A DNA stretch of 64,000 nt from NCBI GenBank assembly GCA_032622095.1, contig CP136061.1, positions 265,454,077 to 265,518,076 of the forward strand. Direction: 5' to 3'. Numbering within the stretch: the stretch's first letter is position 1; the number at the start of each line of letters is the position of its first letter. Origin of the DNA: Siphonodentalium dalli. Taxonomy: Eukaryota > Mollusca > Scaphopoda > Gadilida > Siphonodentaliidae. The notes beneath the pieces are model-generated. The model did not search any database. It was not told the DNA's origin and saw only the letters and a program-made list of their open reading frames with translations. Positions 58,681 to 64,000 of the stretch are shown one piece after another. A program made the translations under genes and the position numbers.

Positions 58681-58939
58681 GCGACACATAAATGATTGTA
58701 CATAATATTGACGGTAGGAAGATTAGTCTCCTTTTTTTCATGATTTTAGTTTGAATTTCTCACAACAAACATCTTGATATATTGTACCATATTGTGAGCA
58801 ATGTATCACGATGCATATCATATAAAATTTTGTATCGTCGCAGCCCCAAAGCAAAGATAGTAAATGAGATTCTGCTCTAACTGGTGAGTGATTATAATGG
58901 TGATTACACATGAGACTGACATGAGTATATCTATTACAT

Positions 58940-59330
58940 AGACTGGAGATTACATCAGTAGATCATTACACCAGGTGGGGAACCAGTCTAGAGGGAGACA
59001 TGAGTATCTATTATGATTACATAGACTGGAGATTACATCAGTAGATCATTACACCAGGTGGGGAACCAGCCTAGAGGGAGACATGAGTATCTATTATGAT
59101 TACATAGACTGGAGATTACATCAGTAGATCATTACACCAGGTGGGGAACCAGTCTAGAGGGAGACATGAGTATCTATTATGATTACATAGACTGGAGATT
59201 ACATCAGCAGATCATTATACCAGGCGGGGAACCAGTCTAGAGGGAGACATGAGTATCTATTATGATTACATAGACTGGAGATTACATCAGCAGATCATTA
59301 TACCAGGCGGGGAACCAGTCTAGAATCCGA
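58940..59330. repeat. 83-bp tandem repeat, five copies (block Y)
   Basis: 'gactggagattacatcag' at 58941 and 59024 gives a period of 83. Copies differ at 'caccaggtgggg' versus 'taccaggcgggg'. Confidence 0.9.
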
Positions 59331-59432
59331 CATGAGTATCTATTATGATTGAAGTTCCCCAGTTGAGGTTGGTGATGTTCACCCATTAGTCACCTCGATT
59401 ATGCAATTTATCTTCTGCAAATTATGGGATAT

Positions 59433-59521
59433 AGAATGAGGTAGCCAGATGGTGAATTTGGTGATGCTAGCCAACTATGCGGGATAGCGTCACTAAAATC
59501 ACCCTTTGGGGACCTCGTTCT
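59433..59521. mobile_element. M4-type palindrome, degenerate (block Y)
   Basis: Same as 38837-38937, with right arm 'ctttggggacctcgttct'. Confidence 0.65.
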
Positions 59522-60281
59522 TCAAATGTCAGACACATTCTGCAAATGTCATTTCTGTACAATATAAATATGATAACTATATTATATTATTTATTCAGGC
59601 AACAATATCATATGTTCAAAAAAATAATGAGCAAATATGTCATGGGTGATGAGCGTCTGCTCTAGCTAATGAGTCATGGGTGATGAACGTATGCACTAGC
59701 TAATGAGTCAACAATTATGTCAGATTACATTGATAATCATAGATTATGTCAGCACAGCTGTTTACGTCAATGGCATTTTCTCGTCCAGCTTCATGTTATC
59801 AAAATCATCCTGTAAAAAGACAGAATTTATATATTATTACCACTCAGGGAGTAAAAATAACCGGTATACAAGACTGAATATAATTTTCCGAACACTGAAC
59901 GCTCTTTTCTGTCCCATGCCGTGCACATGGCTGTTTCTTGTTTGGGACCCAAACATCGTGTTCAAAGTTGTATTTGTTATGACTTCAATGTGTCTTTCTG
60001 GGACATATAATGCTCATAGAAAGGTAGTTCAAGTATTTATCGACCAATTTCGATATCGGAAAAAAAATCAAAAGTGAATATTATTAGGTGTATTTTGGAG
60101 CGCAAACCGCCATGTAGCTTTAATAAAACAAACTGTCTTTTAAATTAAAATTTTGAAAAACTAATGCCGTTATAATATCTGCCTCAAGTCACAACAACAA
60201 CTTTGGTTGAAATCAGTCCAGGGTCTGCGAGAAAAATCGCGAACAAATAGGCAGATGGACAGACAGATCATGCTCTTTTTT

Positions 60282-60791
60282 AAGGACAACCAGCTGGTCA
60301 CAGCCCAGCAGCGCATGTGTTGCATGGCAACGCATTCGCTGGTCGTCCTTATACTAAGTTCGCTTTTCAACATGGGTGCCGCCATCTTGAATTTGAGGTG
60401 CCGCCATATTGGAAATGTCATTGCAATTAAATTAAAACTACAAAATGTTACTTTTCACATAGCTAATATAACAGTATTCATTGCGTGAAGACATCACATG
60501 GTTTATACTTTAAACAATAATCATTACTTAAATCATGAATATTGCCAACCTAACTCGGGTTGCTATACCATTCGGAAAATGACGGAAATTACGCAAAACT
60601 GAACATTTTCGTTAGCCACATCGCGAAAACAACATAACTTATCTCGTAAATGTCTAAAATGTGTGTCATATCACAAAATAAACTTTTCTTTGATAAGAGT
60701 AAATTAGTGAAAGCAAGTACAACTAAAATTTCATAATAAGTAAACACATAGAATTCTGAGTAGTGCAGGCCGTGACTGAATGGTCGTCCTT
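60282..60791. mobile_element. Putative MITE with AAGGAC(A/G)ACCA inverted ends
   Basis: Left end 'aaggacaaccagctggtcac' and right end 'gtgactgaatggtcgtcctt' are inverted over about 22 bp with mismatches. It sits in a T-rich site, and the block X equivalent (39412-39422) lacks it. A sub-terminal hairpin (60282-60350, ending 'gctggtcgtcctt') lies at the left. No transposase. It contains 'gccgccatcttgaatttgag'. Confidence 0.65.
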
Positions 60792-60864
60792 TTTTTTTAC
60801 ATGGATTCCAATGTCATAATTTCTTGTTTATATAAATAGATGAAGAATTAGAAGTGACACAAAC

Positions 60865-61039
60865 CTTTTTTGAAATCTTGTTTTTGAGCTTACTAAATAG
60901 CATCCCACTCTTATTACTTTTGAATTCAACTTGGTCGGCCTCTTCGTCTTCATCGTCATCAAAGGCACACGTTTCGGAGGGTGGCAGTTCGCCCTTACCA
61001 CTCGACTCATCAATCAGCTTACAATACTTGTACTCCAAT
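60865..61039 (-). CDS. Candidate internal exon (58 codons), block Y
   Basis: Same peptide as 39457-39631, with acceptor-like 'gttcaccag' and donor 'aag|gtttgt' retained. The two differences fall at the Leu and Gly codons of the KGELPP stretch (CTG for CTA, GGC for GGT on the minus strand). Upstream it has a single unit of the 33-bp motif, whereas block X has about 140. Product unknown. Confidence 0.5.
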
Positions 61040-61089
61040 CTGGTGAACATCAAATGCATTGAATCAGTATGGTACATAACAGTTAGTAG

Positions 61090-61243
61090 AAATAAATTAA
61101 GGGCAAAAGAATTCATTTGAAGAAAAAAATAGTATCCTGCAATTTGCTCAAATATTTGTTTGAATTTAAATTAATGGCAAAAAAAAATAATAATTAGTTT
61201 TGATTGACCACAAGATTATCTTATACCAATATTAAAATATGCT
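61090..61243. other. No gene; end of block homology
   Basis: After the single 33-bp unit the sequence turns A-rich ('gaagaaaaaaatagtatcc') and no longer matches block X. Confidence 0.5.
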
Positions 61244-61435
61244 AGATTCCCATCCCCCTCCTGATCCTATTTTTTGTCCCCTTGATTCCCATCCCCCTCC
61301 CGATCCTATTTTTGGTCCCCTTGATTATCATCCCCCTCCCGATCCTATTTTTGGTCCCCTTGATTCTCAACCCCCTCCCGATCCTATTTTTGGTCCCCTT
61401 GATTTCCATCCCCCTCCCGATCCTATTTTTGATTT
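61244..61435. repeat. 39-bp tandem repeat, five copies
   Basis: 'gattcccatccccctcccga' plus 'tcctatttttggtcccctt' repeats. The plus-strand open frame 61239-61451 simply reflects the 13-codon period. Confidence 0.92.
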
Positions 61436-61589
61436 AAACTTTTTTGTATAATGTAGGATACTGATTAAATTTCTAGACTGACCATTTGTTGGCAGGAATA
61501 AAATATAAAAAATAAAATATGCCCTCCCGCCCCAATTTAAAAAAAACGGATGAGAATCTAGTAATATATTTATATATTGGCCTTAAATT

Positions 61590-61995
61590 CAGCCATTTAT
61601 GGAACCATCTCCTTTAAATTCAGCCATTTATGGAACCATCTCTTTTAAATTCAGCCATTTATGGAACCATCTCCTTTAAATTCAGCCATTTATGGAACCA
61701 TCTCCTTTAAATTCAGCCATTTATGGAACCATCTCCTTTAAATTCAGCCATATATGGAACCATCTCCTTTAAATTCAGCCATTTATGGAACCATCTCCTT
61801 TAAATTCAGCCATTTACGGGACCATCTCCTTTAAATTCAGCCATTTATGGAACCATCTCCTTTAAATTCAGCCATTTACGGAACCATCTCCTTTAAATTC
61901 AGCCATTTATGGAACCATCTCCTTTAAATTCAGCCATTTATGGAACCATCTCCTTTAAATTCAGCCATTTATGGAACCATCTCCTTTTATACTCA
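61590..61995. repeat. 31-bp tandem repeat, about 13 copies
   Basis: The unit is 'ttcagccatttatggaacca' plus 'tctcctttaaa'. The last copy passes into 'tctccttttatactcaacag', an acceptor-like sequence directly before the exon-like fragment at 62000. In block X and Y fragments (37890, 53810) the same place has a single copy ('ggccatttatggtaccattt'). Confidence 0.93.
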
Positions 61996-61999
61996 ACAG

Positions 62000-62106
62000 A
62001 ATATATGCAACAAATGGATGAATTTGAGCAATGGATTAGTGTAAAATACACTCGTGTGCTCTATGAACGATGCAAAGAACATCTTAATTATAATGGAAAT
62101 GAATAA
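62000..62106 (+). other. Exon-like fragment 'YMQQMDEFEQWIS', plus arm
   Basis: Acceptor-like 'ccttttatactcaacag' (to 61999) is followed by a frame YMQQMDEFEQWISVKYTRVL that ends at TAA 62104-62106. Differences from the other three copies are mostly amino-acid-changing, so I see no sign of current constraint. Confidence 0.4.
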
Positions 62107-62124
62107 ATGGCTCGAGTCATAAAC

Positions 62125-62243
62125 TCATTTCCATTATAATTACCATGTTGTTTGCATCTTTCATAAAGCACATGAGTGTATTTTTCACTAATCCATGGCT
62201 CAAATTCATTCATTTGTTGCATATATTCTGTTGAGTATAAAAT
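62125..62243 (-). other. Exon-like fragment 'YMQQMNEFEPWIS', minus arm
   Basis: The inverted arm's copy lies in the longer open frame 62088-62435 on the minus strand, with acceptor-like 'actcaacag' above it and reading into YERCKQHGNYNGNEFMTR. Unknown product, possibly a relic exon of a host gene. Confidence 0.4.
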
Positions 62244-62266
62244 GAGATGGTCATATAAATGGCAGA

Positions 62267-63240
62267 ATTTAGTGTACAGTACCCTTTTAAGTGTGGCAAA
62301 ATAAACATATTCTCCTCTTGCTTTCTTATATGTATTATACCAATAACATGATTTTTGTTTATTAACGGTCCCACGGGAATGATTAACACTATCTATACTA
62401 AATGGATTCTCCCACTCAGTTATAAAAGTGTACATTAGAATGATCTATTATTGATTTGGAGGCGGTTTCAGGAAAGATAAGCACACAACTGATAACAAAA
62501 GTAAAGGAGTACTATTTATTGCAGGAAAACGTTCACATAATAAGTTCAACAAATGAACTATTAAAGGTTGTTTGTTGAACTTAATAACCTAGAATTTCCT
62601 ACAGGATAACTACTCGTAATGAGTAATGTTTTTAGTATAGAATAGGATAACAGCCTGAGGGATGCTATTAGGCCCGAGGACTGTTAATCGTTCCTGTCAG
62701 GCCGTTAATAAACCATGACGCCCGACAAAATCAAGTTATTACTAGTATTACCACTCCATCCTCGCATGATCACGTGATCAGTGACTTAACCAGAAGCAGA
62801 CACCAGGCATTAATGAAAATAAGGTTCATTAATAACTGCCTCTCGCTAACGGTCAACTTCACCTCAAAATTAAGGAATCTTACCGTGCGTGTAAAATACA
62901 ATTAATCTACTAGAAAACGCCATTTGAAGTGATAATATAAATATAAATTATCACTAACAGTGATGATCATACTAACTTTCTGTTTTTTTTCCAACAGTAG
63001 CACAATACCAGTAGCAATATCAACACAGTGCCCACAGCCACGGGGACAGCTATCTCTATCTGGAATCAACAAAACATAATTTCAGCATACATTATTTGAT
63101 AGGTCAATTGATGCCACGTTGGATCAATTGATGACAAACAAGATTCCGTTCAATAATTGATGATTTGCTGTCTAAACCACAGGTAACTGACACAAAATTT
63201 ATCATAACACTAAAAAGTACCTATGTATAAGACAAGGTAT
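62267..63240. other. No gene seen
   Basis: Contains a small hairpin near 62541-62582 ('aagttcaacaaatgaac' / 'gtttgttgaactt') and otherwise nothing recognisable. Confidence 0.5.
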
Positions 63241-63244
63241 TTGA

Positions 63245-63729
63245 ATCGGCTAACCTCGGAGATTAACCAGTTTAAACTGGTTAGAAGTCAGGTCTATCTT
63301 AAAGCGACCCGACATGCAGTTTTCACATCGGCAGCGAACGCTGAGAGGCTGAAACTACAAACCATCCAACAGAATGATTGCATGAAAATTGCAAATCCTA
63401 CAATCCCACATGACGTGGCAAAAACTATTTACACATGGAATACATGTTAACAGAATGATTGCATGAAATTTGCAAATCCAACAAAACCACATGACGTGGC
63501 CCAAACTATATACACATGGAATACATGTTAACAGACATATAAAATGTCAACTTATCTAATTAAATCGCCTGTCCCCTGACGAGTAGTCGGCGAATAAAAA
63601 TTGACACGAAACACTAGCTTACAGTGACTTTCCAAATTTATAGCATATAGTGTCGGGCACCTTGGAACATACGCTACCGCCAGTCATTGGCTTTCGGTTG
63701 GATGTACATACACCTTCTTATATACAAAA
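63245..63729. repeat. 485-bp tandem repeat, copy 1
   Basis: 'atcggctaacctcggagatt' at 63245 recurs at 63730. Inside are a perfect 18-bp palindrome 'aaccagtttaaactggtt' (63265-63282) and an 81-bp sub-repeat ('cagaatgattgcatgaaa' at 63370 and 63451). The short frame ending TIYTWNTC (to 63450) has no known domain. Confidence 0.9.
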
Positions 63730-64000
63730 ATCGGCTAACCTCGGAGATTAACCAGTTTAAACTGGTTAGAAGTCAGGTCTATCTTAAAGCGACCCGACAT
63801 GCAGTTTTCACATCGGCAGCGAACGCTGAGAGGCTGAAACTACAAACCATCCAACAGAATGATTGCATGAAAATTGCAAATCCTACAATCCCACATGACG
63901 TGGCAAAAACTATTTACACATGGAATACATGTTAACAGAATGATTGCATGAAATTTGCAAATCCAACAAAACCACATGACGTGGCCCAAACTATATACAC
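63730..64000. repeat. 485-bp tandem repeat, copy 2 (window-cut)
   Basis: Identical to copy 1 by eye through the sub-repeats. The array may continue beyond the window. Confidence 0.88.

Larger units (their letters stand above)
51163..61090. repeat. Block Y of a segmental duplication (partner 34243-39660)
   Basis: See block X for matched intervals. Y is longer because of the repeat at 52041-52430, the 54.9-58.5 kb minisatellite/MITE region, the larger 83-bp array and the element at 60282-60791. It keeps the pre-insertion site for the X-specific M3 palindrome at about 51333. Confidence 0.88.
61962..62266. repeat. ~300-bp inverted repeat
   Basis: 61962-62110 ('gccatttatggaaccatctc' to 'ggaaatgaataaatgg') is repeated inverted at 62121-62266 ('aaactcatttccattataat' to 'gatggtcatataaatggc'), with around 10-15 nt between and scattered mismatches. 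Each arm carries one exon-like fragment. Confidence 0.88.

Noticed and set aside
60207-60488. 93-codon plus-strand frame across the AAGGAC element
   Set aside because: It spans the insertion boundary of the element and has no domain.
61239-61451. Proline-rich 70-codon frame of PLDSHPPPDPIFG repeats
   Set aside because: 39-bp tandem repeat with a period divisible by three, with no start context or flanking coding sequence.
62088-62435. 115-codon minus-strand frame as a complete gene
   Set aside because: Only the part inside the inverted repeat resembles other copies. The rest has no match in the window and no recognised domain, so only the exon-like part was listed.

Overview
This window is eukaryotic, gene-poor and built almost entirely of repeats. 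It is AT-rich with poly-T/poly-A and poly-G/poly-C runs. It carries a tRNA-derived SINE, non-LTR retrotransposon remnants, several families of palindromic non-autonomous DNA elements and abundant minisatellites. Repeats containing 'ggggcataactc' and 'gtcaagttcgaatt' are common in molluscan genomes, so a mollusc (bivalve or gastropod) or close lophotrochozoan is the best guess. Nothing supports a bacterial or viral reading, and most long open frames are by-products of tandem repeats whose unit length is a multiple of three.

Layout. (1) 1-24296: a tandem array of a near-identical ~6.91-kb macrosatellite unit, with natural joints at 539/540, 7449/7450, 14361/14362 and 21271/21272. It continues off the left edge. 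Each unit holds, in order, a 49-bp minisatellite, a 195-bp repeat, a SINE, a TTAA-flanked hairpin element (family M1), a long TA-flanked palindrome (M3), a second TTAA-flanked element (M2), a decayed palindrome cluster, and the 3' part of a decayed nuclease-like gene on the minus strand. (2) 24297-34240: the array exit. A 2.6-kb spacer is followed by a diverged right half of the unit (26897-29690), which continues into a longer copy of the same pseudogene (to about 30.3 kb). Then come a LINE fragment inserted in a 46-bp tandem repeat, and other repeats. (3) 34243-39660 (block X) and 51163-61090 (block Y) are two diverged copies of one segment. Both end at the same 175-nt minus-strand exon-like sequence, in which the only two differences are synonymous. 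(4) 39645-44372: a 4.7-kb array of a 33/36-bp minisatellite that grew out of the sequence just upstream of that exon in block X; block Y has a single unit. (5) 44377-48790: a second 49-bp minisatellite with an orientation switch, a 195-bp array and another left half of the macrosatellite unit. It is followed by the same flank as at 24297 and by a LINE with an intact RNase H domain (49.6-50.8 kb). (6) 55.4-64 kb: more 49-bp minisatellite inside a 2-kb duplication, 83-, 39- and 31-bp tandem arrays, a 300-bp inverted repeat and the start of a 485-bp tandem repeat.

How it fits together. The left half of the unit plus its 24297 flank recurs in the same order before block Y. This implies an old tandem segmental duplication, (unit-left + flank + block), on a scale of roughly 17-20 kb. 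In the first copy a junction at a TTT trinucleotide joined the left half directly to the right half. The result was then amplified with a breakpoint between the pseudogene and the 49-bp minisatellite. The only candidates for host or former coding sequence are the 175-nt exon pair, an exon-like fragment seen four times, the nuclease-like pseudogene and two LINE fragments.
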